From Bordetella petrii (lineage in GTDB: Bacteria; Pseudomonadota; Gammaproteobacteria; Burkholderiales; Burkholderiaceae_B), in the NCBI GenBank assembly GCA_017745595.1, contig WMBV01000028.1, forward strand, positions 17,388 to 81,387: a DNA stretch of 64,000 nt. Reading direction: 5' to 3'. This document shows, piece by piece, positions 27,684 to 36,251 of the stretch. Numbering within the stretch: position 1 is the first letter of the stretch; the number at the start of each line of letters is the position of its first letter. The notes beneath the pieces are model-generated. The model worked only from the letters and a program-made list of their open reading frames with translations, was not told the DNA's origin and did no database searches. A program made the position numbers and the translations under genes.

Positions 27684-28631
27684 ATGTCGAATATCGCCAT
27701 CATCGGTGCCGGCCTGATCGGCCGTGCCTGGGCCATCGTTTTTGCGCGGGGCGGCCACCGGGTCGCCTTGTGGGACAGCCAGCCCGGCCAGGCCGAGCGG
27801 GCCCGCGAGTTCGCCGCCGCCATGCTGCCCGACCTGGCCGGCCAGGGCCTGCTGCGCGGCCAGTCGCCCGCCCAGGTCCTGGACCGCCTGCGGATCGAGC
27901 CCGGCATGGACGGGGCGCTGGCCGATGCCGACTACGTGCAGGAAAACACCCCCGAAGTGCTGGACAGCAAGCGCGCCGTCTACGCCGAACTCGACCGACT
28001 GGCTCCGCGCGATGCGGTCCTGGCCAGTTCGACCTCGGCCTTGCTGCCTTCGCGGTTCACCGACCATCTGCTGGGCCGCGAACGCTGCCTAGTGGCGCAT
28101 CCGATCAACCCGCCGTATCTGGTGCCGGCCGTGGAAGTGGTGCCGGCCCCCTGGACCGCGCCGCAGGCCCTGGAACGGGCGCGCCGGATCCTGGCCGAGG
28201 CCGGCCAGGTGCCCATCATGATGCGCCGCGAGATCGACGGCTTCGTCATGAACCGCCTGCAGGGCGCGCTGCTGCAAGAAGCCTTCCGGCTAGTGGCCGA
28301 TGGCTACGCGGGAGTCGAGGACGTGGACATCGGCCTGCGCGAAGGCCTGGCGCTGCGCTGGTCGTTCATGGGCCCGTTCGAGACTATCGACCTGAATGCG
28401 CCGGGCGGCGTGCGCGACTATGCCGAGCGTTATGAAGCCATGTATGCCGGCCTGTTCGAGCAAATGCAGCGCCGCGTGCCATGGGGCGGCGAGCTGATGG
28501 ACCGCGTCGAGGCCGAACGCCGCGAGCACCTGCCGGCCGACGCGCTGGCCGCGCGCCAGTTGTGGCGCGATCGCCGCCTGATGGCACTGGCCGCCCACAA
28601 GCAGGGCGGCAGCATCGACGAAACCCCCTGA
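27684..28631 (+). CDS. 3-hydroxyacid dehydrogenase of the L-gulonate 3-dehydrogenase / lambda-crystallin type
   Basis: 315 residues in the 3-hydroxyacyl-CoA dehydrogenase superfamily: N-terminal Rossmann domain with GAGLIGRAWAIVFARGGHRVALWD, active-site region ASSTSALLPSRFTDHLLGRERCLVAHPINPPYLVPAVEVVPAPWT (His in AHPINPP), and a C-terminal helical domain with NRLQGALLQEAFRLV. The NPPYLVPAVEVVP wording is that of lambda-crystallin / L-gulonate 3-dehydrogenase and L-carnitine dehydrogenase rather than of fatty-acid enzymes. It would oxidise a 3-hydroxy acid to a beta-keto acid, exactly what the next gene product (BKACE) cleaves. It lies 25 bp after the SDR. Confidence 0.88.
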   Translation: MSNIAIIGAGLIGRAWAIVFARGGHRVALWDSQPGQAERAREFAAAMLPDLAGQGLLRGQSPAQVLDRLRIEPGMDGALADADYVQENTPEVLDSKRAVYAELDRLAPRDAVLASSTSALLPSRFTDHLLGRERCLVAHPINPPYLVPAVEVVPAPWTAPQALERARRILAEAGQVPIMMRREIDGFVMNRLQGALLQEAFRLVADGYAGVEDVDIGLREGLALRWSFMGPFETIDLNAPGGVRDYAERYEAMYAGLFEQMQRRVPWGGELMDRVEAERREHLPADALAARQLWRDRRLMALAAHKQGGSIDETP

Positions 28632-28670
28632 GCGCGCCCCGCCCGACGCGCCTTCCACCCGGAGCCCAGC

Positions 28671-29600
28671 ATGTCCCAAGACAAAGTCATCATTACCTGC
28701 GCCATCACCGGCGCGATCCACACGCCGTCGATGTCGCCGCACCTGCCCATCACGCCCGAGCACATCGCGCGCGAGGCGGTGGCGGCGGCCGAAGCTGGCG
28801 CCGCCATCCTGCACTTGCATGCGCGCGACCCGGGCAACGGCAAGCCCGACCAGACCCCCGAAGCCTTCGCGCGCTTCCTGCCCGAGGTCAAGCGCGGCAC
28901 CAACGCGGTGATCAACATCACCTCGGGCGGCAGCCCCTATATGCGGGTGGAAGAGCGCGTCAAGCCGGCCGCGCAGTTCAAGCCCGAAGTCGCGTCGCTG
29001 AACATGGGCTCGATCAACTTCGGCCTGTACCACTTGCTGAAGAAGTACAAGGAATTCAAGTTCGACTGGGAACGCGAACACCTGGAGGCCACGCGCGACC
29101 TGGTGTTTCGCAACAGCTTCAAGGACATCGAATATATCCTGTCCACCTGCTACGACAACGGCACGCGATTCGAGTTCGAATGCTACGACATCGCGCACCT
29201 GTACAACCTGGCCCATTTTGCCGATCGCGGGCTGGTCAAGGCGCCGTTCTTCGTGCAGTCGGTATTCGGCTTGCTGGGCGGCATCGGCACGCACCCGGAA
29301 GACGTCATCCACATGCGCCGCACCGCCGACCGGCTGTTCGGCGCCGACTACCGCTGGTCGGTACTGGGCGCCGGCGCCAGCCAGTTCCGCATTGCCGCGC
29401 AATCGGTGGCCATGGGCGGCAATGTGCGCGTCGGCCTGGAAGACAGCCTGTGGGCCGGCAAAGGCCGGCTGGCCCAGTCCAACACCGAGCAAGTGCGCGC
29501 GGTGCGCCAGATGATCGAAGGCCTGGGCATGCAGATCGCCACCCCCGACGACGCCCGTCGCATCCTGCAACTGAAAGGCGGCGACCAGGTCGCATTCTGA
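28671..29600 (+). CDS. Beta-keto acid cleavage enzyme (BKACE, DUF849)
   Basis: 309 residues. BKACE enzymes condense a beta-keto acid with acetyl-CoA and cleave it to acetoacetate (or an analogue) plus a new acyl-CoA; the founder is 3-keto-5-aminohexanoate cleavage enzyme. TIM-barrel with the zinc histidines His48 and His50 (ILHLHARDPGNGKPDQTPE), the NITSGGSPYMRVEERV strand and a conserved acidic residue in RVGLEDSLWAGKGRLA. Other family marks are ASLNMGSINFGLY and PFFVQSVFGLLGGIGTHPEDV. Placed after a dehydrogenase that should make a beta-keto acid, in an operon with a sugar-type importer. The substrate is unknown. Confidence 0.93.
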   Translation: MSQDKVIITCAITGAIHTPSMSPHLPITPEHIAREAVAAAEAGAAILHLHARDPGNGKPDQTPEAFARFLPEVKRGTNAVINITSGGSPYMRVEERVKPAAQFKPEVASLNMGSINFGLYHLLKKYKEFKFDWEREHLEATRDLVFRNSFKDIEYILSTCYDNGTRFEFECYDIAHLYNLAHFADRGLVKAPFFVQSVFGLLGGIGTHPEDVIHMRRTADRLFGADYRWSVLGAGASQFRIAAQSVAMGGNVRVGLEDSLWAGKGRLAQSNTEQVRAVRQMIEGLGMQIATPDDARRILQLKGGDQVAF

Positions 29601-29612
29601 TAGGAGACACTC

Positions 29613-30488
29613 ATGCGCATCGAAATCGTGGTCGATGTGAAGACCACCCTGGGCGAAGGCCCGCTGTGGGACGTGGATGAACAGCGGCTGTACTGGATCG
29701 ACAGCGCCGACGGCCGCGTGTTCCGCTGCACCGCCGACGGCCGCGAAGTCCGAGCCTGGGACCTGCCCCAGAAGATCGGCTCGATGGCGCTGCGCAAGCA
29801 GGGCGGGGCGGTGCTGTCGCTGGCGCGCGGCTTCCACTTCCTGGACTTCGGCACCGGCGAGCTGGAACTGATCGTCGATCCCGAACCCGACAAGCCGGCC
29901 AACCGCCTGAACGACGGCAAGGTCGACCGCCAGGGCCGCTTCCTGGCCGGCAGCATGGACACCAACGAAGACGGCCCCAACGGCGCCCTGTACCGGCTGG
30001 ACCCGGACCTGTCGCTGCACACGCTCGAGCGCGGCATCGTGGTGTCCAATGGCCCGTGCTGGAGCCCCGACGGCAATACGTTCTACTTCAACGACACCTG
30101 GTCGGGCGAAGTCTGGGCGTACGACTACGACCAGCAGACCGGCAAGGTGTCGAACCGCCGCACGCATGCGCGCGTGGACATGAGCGGTGGCGGCGGCGCC
30201 GACGGGTCCACCGTCGATGCCGACGGCTATTTGTGGAATGCCCTGGTGTACGACGGCAAGCTGGTGCGCTACGCCCCGGATGGCTCGGTCGACCGCGTGA
30301 TCGAGATGCCGGTGAAGAAAGTCACCAGCGTCATGTTCGGCGGGCCCGACCTGGACGTGCTGTATGTCACGTCGATGGCCCGTCCGCCGCTGCCGCGCTT
30401 TCCCGGCGATGGCGTGGCGCGCGGCAGCCTGTTCGCCGTGCACGGGTTGGGGGTGCGCGGCTTGCCGGAACATCGCTTCGGGGGCTAG
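29613..30488 (+). CDS. SMP-30/gluconolactonase family lactonase
   Basis: 291 residues forming a six-bladed propeller. The metal ligands of SMP-30/gluconolactonase are visible: Glu15 in TLGEGPLWD, the Asn in NRLNDGKVDRQGRFLAGSM, and the Asp in WSPDGNTFYFNDTWSGEVWAYDYD, with the last set in GGGGADGSTVDADGYLWNALVYDGKLVRY. It opens a sugar lactone to the aldonic acid. Twelve bases separate it from the BKACE gene; it is the last gene of the operon and is convergent with the TonB receptor. The last few residues after PGDGVARGSLFAVHGLGVRGLPEHRF are also typical of the family. Confidence 0.93.
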   Translation: MRIEIVVDVKTTLGEGPLWDVDEQRLYWIDSADGRVFRCTADGREVRAWDLPQKIGSMALRKQGGAVLSLARGFHFLDFGTGELELIVDPEPDKPANRLNDGKVDRQGRFLAGSMDTNEDGPNGALYRLDPDLSLHTLERGIVVSNGPCWSPDGNTFYFNDTWSGEVWAYDYDQQTGKVSNRRTHARVDMSGGGGADGSTVDADGYLWNALVYDGKLVRYAPDGSVDRVIEMPVKKVTSVMFGGPDLDVLYVTSMARPPLPRFPGDGVARGSLFAVHGLGVRGLPEHRFGG

Positions 30489-30537
30489 GGCGGGCCAGCG
30501 CGGCGGGCCGCGCGGCGCAGGCCCGCGCGGACGCCGG

Positions 30538-32736
30538 TCAGAAGTCCACCGACATCGACAGCTTGTAGACGCGGCCCATGCCCTGGGTGATCTGGCCGAA
30601 GTCGTTGCCGACGGTCGCCCAGTATTTCTTGTCGGTCACGTTGTCCACCGCGGCGCGCCACACCACGTTGTGGCCGGCGATCTGGGTGGCATAACGCGCG
30701 CCCAGGTCCAGGCGGGTCCAGGCGGGAATCTTGGCCGTGTTGTCGATATTGACGTACTGAGAGCCGCGCCGCTGGACATACGCCTGCAAGGTCAGGCCGG
30801 TCAGGGCGGGCACGTCCCATTCGGCCCCGATCACGGCCTGGTAGCGAGGCACGCCGATCGCGTCGTTGCCATCTTGAGCGGCGCCCTGCGTGCCGCGCAG
30901 TTCCGGGTCCATGAAGGTAATGCCGCCCAACAGCCGTACGCCTCGCATCGGCTCGCCATAGATATTCATTTCCAGGCCGCGATTGCGCTGCGAGCCGGCT
31001 AGCCCGAAGACATTGTCCGAGTTGGTGTAGGCCTCGGGCTTCTCGATCTGGAACACGCCGATGTTGCCGCCGATGTTGCCGAAATCCAGCTTCACGCCGG
31101 CCTCGGTCTGCTTGGTGCGGTACGGCGCGAGAGTTTCGCCGAAGTTGCTGGCGCCCAGCGGCGCCGTGTCGCCCTTGCTCAGGCCTTCGATATGGTTGAC
31201 GTAGAACGCCACCTGTTCCCAGGGCCGCACGACGAGGCCATAGGCGGGCGTCCAGACCGACTCGTCGTAGGTGGTGTCGTGCACGCCCTCGGCGGTGTAG
31301 AGCTTGTCTTCGATGTTCTGGTGGCGCGCGCCGATGGTCAGCAAGACGCGGTCTTCCAGGAAAGACAACTGGTCGGACAGCGCGACGCTGGTCAGGTACG
31401 TGCGGCTGCTGACGTGGGGATCGTCGATGTCGCCGCCCGAGATTGCCGTCTCGGGGCGCGGGACAGCCACGGGGTTGTAGATGTCGATGGGAATGCTGCC
31501 GCTCATTTCCCAGGCCTGCCGCACCCGGGTCTGCAGCCGCGATACGCCCACGTTCACCAGGTGGCCGACCGGTCCGGTGTGAAACCGGCCCCGCATCCCG
31601 ATTTCGCCGCTGACCGAGTCGCGGGTATAGGGCACGGTCAGCCGCTCCGCCGTGCCGATGCCGTTGCCGTCGACGCTGGGCTGGCCATAATCGCCGTTCT
31701 CGCGGTCGTGGCTGGTGCCGATCGCCGCATAACCCATCAAGTTGCTGGAAAAATCGTATTCGGCGCGCAGCACGCCGAAGGTGCTTTCCAGCTCGCTGTA
31801 GGTCCAGGGCTGGCCATAATTGGTGCTGTTCGAGGGCGGCGACGGAACATCGTCGCCCATCAGGGTAATGGTGGGGCGCGGCTGCGAATAACGGTATTTC
31901 TGATAACCGGCGTCCAGGGATACGCGCAATTGTTCGCCCAGATAATCCAGCCCGACCGTGCCCACCGTCATGCGCTGTCCGGCGTCGTCGATGCGGGTGT
32001 CGCCGTCGCGGTGGGCCGCGTTCACGCGGATACCGAACTGCTGGCTGTCGCCCCAGCGCCGTCCGATGTCGACGCCGGCGCCCACTTGCGAGTCGCTGGT
32101 GTAGTCCAGCGTGGCGCGCGTCAGCGGATCGGCGCCCGCGCGCTTGGGCTGGATATTGATCGACCCCCCCAGCCCGGAACCGCCCGGCGCCGCACCGTTC
32201 AGGAACGCATTGGCGCCTTTCAGGATTTCGACGCGCTCGATCATCTGCGTGGGCAGCACCTGGCGCGGCAGGATGCCGTATAGGCCGTTGAACGACAGAT
32301 CATCGTTGTTCAGCGCAAAACCGCGTATGGAAAAGGTCTCGGCCGAATTGCCATAGCCGTTGCCCACCTGTACCGAGGCGTCGTTCTTCACCACGTCTCC
32401 CAGCGTCCGCGCCTGCTGGTCTTCGATCAGTTTGGACGTGTAGCTGGTGACCACGAACGGGGCATCCATGTTGTCCATATTGCCCAGCACCCCCAGCTGG
32501 CCGCCCCGTCCCACCTGGCCGCCGGCGAATTCGATGGGGGTGGGATTCGAGACGCTGCCTTCGCCCGTGACCGTGGTGGTTTCCATGGTCGTGACCGCGC
32601 CTTGCACCGTTTGCGACCAGGCGGGCGCGCACGCCACCGCGCCGGCGGACAAGGCCGCATGCAGCGCCAGCGTCAGCGGCTTGAGGGAGAGGCGGGACAG
32701 GGAGGCCGTGGCGGGGGCAGGGAAGAGAGCAGGCAT
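30538..32736 (-). CDS. TonB-dependent siderophore receptor
   Basis: 732 residues from the ATG at 32736, giving a normal signal peptide (LTLALHAALSAGAVACAPAWSQ). The frame is open further upstream but runs through the promoter and iron box. Plug domain with FVVTSYTSKLIEDQQARTLGDVVKNDASVQVGNGYG and IRGFALNNDDLSFNGLYG, then a 22-strand beta-barrel ending in ...VYKLSMSVDF with terminal Phe, as outer-membrane insertion requires. No separate TonB-box could be assigned with certainty, though METTTVTGEG near the mature start is a candidate. It imports a ferric siderophore. A 23-bp AT-rich palindrome at 32762-32784 should be a Fur box. No siderophore synthesis genes are nearby, so the ligand may be a xenosiderophore. 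Confidence 0.94.
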   Translation of the reverse strand: MPALFPAPATASLSRLSLKPLTLALHAALSAGAVACAPAWSQTVQGAVTTMETTTVTGEGSVSNPTPIEFAGGQVGRGGQLGVLGNMDNMDAPFVVTSYTSKLIEDQQARTLGDVVKNDASVQVGNGYGNSAETFSIRGFALNNDDLSFNGLYGILPRQVLPTQMIERVEILKGANAFLNGAAPGGSGLGGSINIQPKRAGADPLTRATLDYTSDSQVGAGVDIGRRWGDSQQFGIRVNAAHRDGDTRIDDAGQRMTVGTVGLDYLGEQLRVSLDAGYQKYRYSQPRPTITLMGDDVPSPPSNSTNYGQPWTYSELESTFGVLRAEYDFSSNLMGYAAIGTSHDRENGDYGQPSVDGNGIGTAERLTVPYTRDSVSGEIGMRGRFHTGPVGHLVNVGVSRLQTRVRQAWEMSGSIPIDIYNPVAVPRPETAISGGDIDDPHVSSRTYLTSVALSDQLSFLEDRVLLTIGARHQNIEDKLYTAEGVHDTTYDESVWTPAYGLVVRPWEQVAFYVNHIEGLSKGDTAPLGASNFGETLAPYRTKQTEAGVKLDFGNIGGNIGVFQIEKPEAYTNSDNVFGLAGSQRNRGLEMNIYGEPMRGVRLLGGITFMDPELRGTQGAAQDGNDAIGVPRYQAVIGAEWDVPALTGLTLQAYVQRRGSQYVNIDNTAKIPAWTRLDLGARYATQIAGHNVVWRAAVDNVTDKKYWATVGNDFGQITQGMGRVYKLSMSVDF

Positions 32737-32761
32737 GTTGGGAATGCAGATTATGAAAACT

Positions 32762-32784
32762 ATAATAAGAATTTTTCTTATTAT
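32762..32784. promoter_or_regulatory. Fur-like iron box
   Basis: Perfect inverted repeat: arms ATAATAAGAA and TTCTTATTAT around TTT, 25 bp upstream of the siderophore receptor start on the minus strand. AT-rich palindromes of this size and position before TonB-dependent receptors are usually Fur sites, although the match to the GATAAT hexamer consensus is partial. Confidence 0.7.
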
Positions 32785-32918
32785 CCGGAGGGCGGCCGGC
32801 CGATGCAATGCTTTTCCGGGAAATTGCACGGGAATGTGTCGCAATTCCGCCGCGTATTCCGGCCAGGCCCCGGGGCGCCGATAATGGCGGCTTCCCGCCG
32901 CTTTGTCTGCCGCCTCCG

Positions 32919-33839
32919 ATGAAAGGCTCTCGCAATTCCGTCACGTCGCTGCGTATTTTTCTGGCCGCCGCCCGCAGCCTGAACTTCAGCCGCAGCGCCG
33001 AAGAACTCAGCCTGACCCAGAGCGCGGTCAGCAAACATATCAGCGCCCTGGAAGGGCGCCTGGGCGTGGCGCTGTTCCAGCGCCTGCCAACCGGCCTGCG
33101 GCTGACTTACGCGGGGGCGCTGTACTTCGAGCGTATCGGCGCCGCGCTGCGGCTCATCGACGAAGCGGATGCACTGGTGGCGCAGCCGGGATCCCGGGTG
33201 GCGCTGAATGTGGCGGTGTCGCCTTCGTTCGCGCAGTTTTGCCTGCTGCCGGAGCTGGCCGGATTCTTCGCAAAGCATCCGGGCATACGGGTCAACGTCC
33301 GGCCGCGCCTGCTGTACGGGCGCAGCGAGGCCGAGCGTTTCGACGCCGAGATCCAGCTGCATGCCGGTTATGTGTCGGGCATGTCGGCCCAGTATCTATG
33401 CGGCCGCGAAATGGCCCTGGTCGCCACGCCGGGCCTGCTGCGGCGGCACACGGTGCGCTGCGCGGACGACCTGGACGGCCTGCCGCTGCTCAAGCGGGCG
33501 CAGCGCGGCTACGGCTGGGACGAATGGCGGGCCGAGGTGGCGCCGCTGTGGCCGGGGCCGTCCGTTACCGCGCCGGAATACGAGGGGTTTTCGGTCTTGC
33601 TGCCGGCTGTCATGCACGGCCTGGGCGCCGCCATCGTGCCCTTGTGCATGGTGCTGCAGCCGCTGCGCGACGGCACGCTGTGCCGGCCGCTGGGCGAGGT
33701 GGTCGAGGGGCGGTTCGGCTATTACCTGATGCGGCCCCGGCCCAATGTGGGCGGCCCCTACACCGATGCCTTCTGCGCCTGGACGCTGGAGCGCGCGCAA
33801 GTCCTCAGTCGCGCGGTGCGCGCCTACCTGCAAGGCTGA
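32919..33839 (+). CDS. LysR-family transcriptional regulator
   Basis: 306 residues from the ATG at 32919 (MKGSRNSVTSLRIFLAAARSLNFSRSAEELSLTQSAVSKHI-type N-terminal helix-turn-helix). The C-terminal substrate-binding domain (about 95-300) resembles the GcvA/AmpR-like group (VSPSFAQFCLLPELAGFFAKHPGIRVNVRPR). It is divergent from the siderophore receptor but lies in the same direction as the Bug/M28 peptidase pair, and a 15-bp palindrome precedes that Bug gene, so it more likely controls the Bug/M28 genes. Upstream in-frame sequence is open but has no better start. Confidence 0.9.
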   Translation: MKGSRNSVTSLRIFLAAARSLNFSRSAEELSLTQSAVSKHISALEGRLGVALFQRLPTGLRLTYAGALYFERIGAALRLIDEADALVAQPGSRVALNVAVSPSFAQFCLLPELAGFFAKHPGIRVNVRPRLLYGRSEAERFDAEIQLHAGYVSGMSAQYLCGREMALVATPGLLRRHTVRCADDLDGLPLLKRAQRGYGWDEWRAEVAPLWPGPSVTAPEYEGFSVLLPAVMHGLGAAIVPLCMVLQPLRDGTLCRPLGEVVEGRFGYYLMRPRPNVGGPYTDAFCAWTLERAQVLSRAVRAYLQG

Positions 33840-33851
33840 TGCCGCGCCGCT

Positions 33852-33866
33852 ATTCCATAATGGAAT
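33852..33866. promoter_or_regulatory. LysR-type palindrome before the Bug/M28 genes
   Basis: ATTCCATAATGGAAT is a perfect inverted repeat (six-base arms, three-base centre) with a T-N11-A pattern, 12 bp after the LysR stop codon and 85 bp before the Bug start. Position and shape fit a LysR box; binding is not shown. Confidence 0.55.
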
Positions 33867-33950
33867 GGCGCATGCGCATACGTCCCTTGTCCCCGTCGAT
33901 GCGGCCGGCCCAGAATAGTTGCCGACTCTAACAAAAACGGCTCGATCGAC

Positions 33951-34925
33951 ATGAACAAGTGGAAAACCTTTTGGCGCGGCATGGTGGCCGCCGCCTGCAT
34001 CGCGGCACCGGCCCTGGCCGCGGCCTACCCGGACAAGCCCGTCAAGATCGTGGTGCCTTACTCGGCCGGCGGCAGTTCCGACCTGATCGCGCGCGCCATC
34101 GGCGAACAACTGGGAGCCGAGCTGGGCCAGCCCGTGGTGGTCGAGAACCGCTCGGGGGCGGGCTCGATGATCGGCACCGCCTATGTTTCCGGCGAAGCGC
34201 CGGACGGCTATACCTTGCTGTTGGCGGATGTGCCGTTCACGATCGTGCCGGCGTTGTACGGCGACCGTGTTAAGTACGACGCCCGCAAAGACTTCGCGCC
34301 GATCGCGCTGGTGGGCCTGTCGCCCATGTACCTGTTCGCCAGCCCGGCATACGCGGCCAAAAGCGTGGCCGAACTGGTGGCCGATGCCCAGGCCCGGCCC
34401 GGCGTGGTTTCCATCGGCTCTGGCGGCAATGGCTCGCTGACGCATTTGCTGGCCGAGCTGTTCATGCTCAATACGCAAACCAAGCTGGTCCATGTGCCTT
34501 ACAAGGGCGCCGCCGCCTCGGTCAGCGACCTGGCCGGCGGCCAGATCGACGTGAGCTTCAGCAGCATGCCCAGCGCCGCGGCGCTGTTCCAGGCCGGCAA
34601 GATCCGGCCCTTGGCGGTCTCGTCGCCGCAACGCCAGGCCGAGACGCCCGACGTTCCCACGTTCCAGGAAAGCGGCCTGCCCAATCTGACCGTGCAAAGC
34701 TGGTGGGGCCTGCTCGCGCCGGCCGGCACGCCGCCGGCCGTGCTCGACCGGCTGGGCGCCGCGATGGCCAAGGTCATGCGCTCGCCCGCTATTGCGCAGC
34801 GTTATGCGGGCATCGGCGCCAACGTGCCCGAGAAGACCGATGCGCAGGCGCTGCAGGCGTTGCTCTCGAGTGACTTCCAGCGCTGGCAGGACGTTGTGAG
34901 CCGCGCCGGCATCAAAATGGAATAA
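33951..34925 (+). CDS. Bug-family (TctC-like) periplasmic solute receptor
   Basis: 324 residues with a signal peptide (GMVAAACIAAPALAAAYPDKP). Bug hallmarks: YPDKPVKIVVPYSAGGSSDLIARAIGEQL, GQPVVVENRSGAGSMIG, APDGYTLLLADVPFT, HVPYKGAAASVSDLAGGQID and LLAPAGTPPAVLDRL. Next to an M28 aminopeptidase-like gene 45 bp downstream, the ligand may be a small peptide or acylated amino acid that the peptidase hydrolyses. No membrane partner genes are here. The hairpin-forming gap downstream (GCGCGCC / GGGCGCGC near 34930-34952) may attenuate transcription into the next gene. Confidence 0.94.
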   Translation: MNKWKTFWRGMVAAACIAAPALAAAYPDKPVKIVVPYSAGGSSDLIARAIGEQLGAELGQPVVVENRSGAGSMIGTAYVSGEAPDGYTLLLADVPFTIVPALYGDRVKYDARKDFAPIALVGLSPMYLFASPAYAAKSVAELVADAQARPGVVSIGSGGNGSLTHLLAELFMLNTQTKLVHVPYKGAAASVSDLAGGQIDVSFSSMPSAAALFQAGKIRPLAVSSPQRQAETPDVPTFQESGLPNLTVQSWWGLLAPAGTPPAVLDRLGAAMAKVMRSPAIAQRYAGIGANVPEKTDAQALQALLSSDFQRWQDVVSRAGIKME

Positions 34926-34970
34926 ACCCGCGCGCCCATTCCGGGCGCGCCCTCGACGACAAGGATGTTC

Positions 34971-36245
34971 ATGACCCCGTGGTTGCAGGCGGCTGCGCAA
35001 GACGCGCAATTGATGGATGATTTTCAAGCGTTATGTGGCTTCGGGGGGCGCCTGTCGGGCAGCGGGCAAGACGCCGCCGCCATGGACTGGGCCGTGCGCC
35101 GCATGCAGTCGGTGGGCAGCAGCGTGCAGAGGTTCGAGGTTCCCTACGACGGCTGGCAGTGCCTGCAAGCCAGCCTGGAACATATAGATGGCCAAGGCCT
35201 CGCCCGGCCCCTGCCATGCAAGCCTTTGCTGCGCTCGGCATCCACCGGCCCCGATGGCCTGGTGGCGCCGGTGCTGGACCTGGGGCAGGGGCGCGCCGAC
35301 GATTTCGCGCGCGCCGGCGACCAGGTGCGGGGCAAGCTGGTGCTGGTTCGCCACGAATATCCTTTCACGCCGCACCACGTGCATCGCCGCCGCAAATACG
35401 ACATGGCCGTGCAGGCCGGCGCCGCGGGTTTCCTGATCGCCAACCCTTGGCCCGGCGGCGGCCTGTTGTCGGGCTCGTCGGGCCGGCCGCGCGACGGCCA
35501 CGGCATTCCGGCGGCCTACATCGACGAAGCCGGCGCGCGCCTGCTGGCCGGCGCAGGCGGACAAGCCCGCCTGCGCATACGGGGGGAAGAAATGCCCGAT
35601 GCGCGCGCGGGGGTGGCGGTGCTGGACATCCCGGGCGGCCGCGAGGCGCGCATTGTCGTCAGCGCCCACCTCGATGGCCACGATCTGGGCTGCAGCGCGC
35701 TCGACAACGCGACCGGCGTGGCCGTGGCGCTGGCCGCCGCGCGAGCGCTGGCGCCGCATGTGTCGGCGCACACGCCCGGCCTGCGCGTATGCCTGTTCTG
35801 CGCCGAAGAATGGGCCCTGGCCGGTTCCGCGCGCTACCTGGCGGATTTGCCCGCGGATGAACGCGCGCGCCTGAAACTGAACATCAACCTCGACACCGTC
35901 GCCGGCGACGATACCCTGACCGCGCTGATCAGCGACTTCCCCGCATTGGCCGCCTACGTGGCGCAGGCCTCGCAGGCCGCGGGCGTGGCGGTAGCCAGCT
36001 GGCTGCCTTTGATGCCGAACTCTGACCACGCCAATTTCGCCCGCCACGGCATTCCCGCGCTGCGCCTGGTGGCGGGTTTCGACCGGCCCGACTCGCGCGT
36101 CAACCGCATCCTGACGGCCGAGGACACGCCCGACATCATCCGCGAGCCGGAACTGCGCCGCGCCCTCGCCGTTACCTGCGCCCTCGGCAGCGTGGCCTTG
36201 GGCCTGGACGACGCCCGGCTCGATGCCCTGGCGCTGCGCGGCTGA
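34971..36245 (+). CDS. M28-family zinc peptidase with PA insert
   Basis: 424 residues from the ATG at 34971, for which AAGGA is well spaced; an ATG six bases earlier is too close to it. Zinc site of M28 aminopeptidases: SAHLDGHDLGCSALDNATGVAVALAAARAL (His and bridging Asp), FCAEEWALAGS (catalytic Glu-Glu), NINLDTV (Asp) and PNSDHANFARHGIPAL (last His). A protease-associated domain sits between about residues 95 and 210 (KLVLVRHEYPF...YDMAVQAGAAGFLIAN). No signal peptide is evident, so it is probably cytoplasmic and acts on an imported compound. It is convergent with the next LysR gene. Confidence 0.9.
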   Translation: MTPWLQAAAQDAQLMDDFQALCGFGGRLSGSGQDAAAMDWAVRRMQSVGSSVQRFEVPYDGWQCLQASLEHIDGQGLARPLPCKPLLRSASTGPDGLVAPVLDLGQGRADDFARAGDQVRGKLVLVRHEYPFTPHHVHRRRKYDMAVQAGAAGFLIANPWPGGGLLSGSSGRPRDGHGIPAAYIDEAGARLLAGAGGQARLRIRGEEMPDARAGVAVLDIPGGREARIVVSAHLDGHDLGCSALDNATGVAVALAAARALAPHVSAHTPGLRVCLFCAEEWALAGSARYLADLPADERARLKLNINLDTVAGDDTLTALISDFPALAAYVAQASQAAGVAVASWLPLMPNSDHANFARHGIPALRLVAGFDRPDSRVNRILTAEDTPDIIREPELRRALAVTCALGSVALGLDDARLDALALRG

Positions 36246-36251
36246 CGGCTT

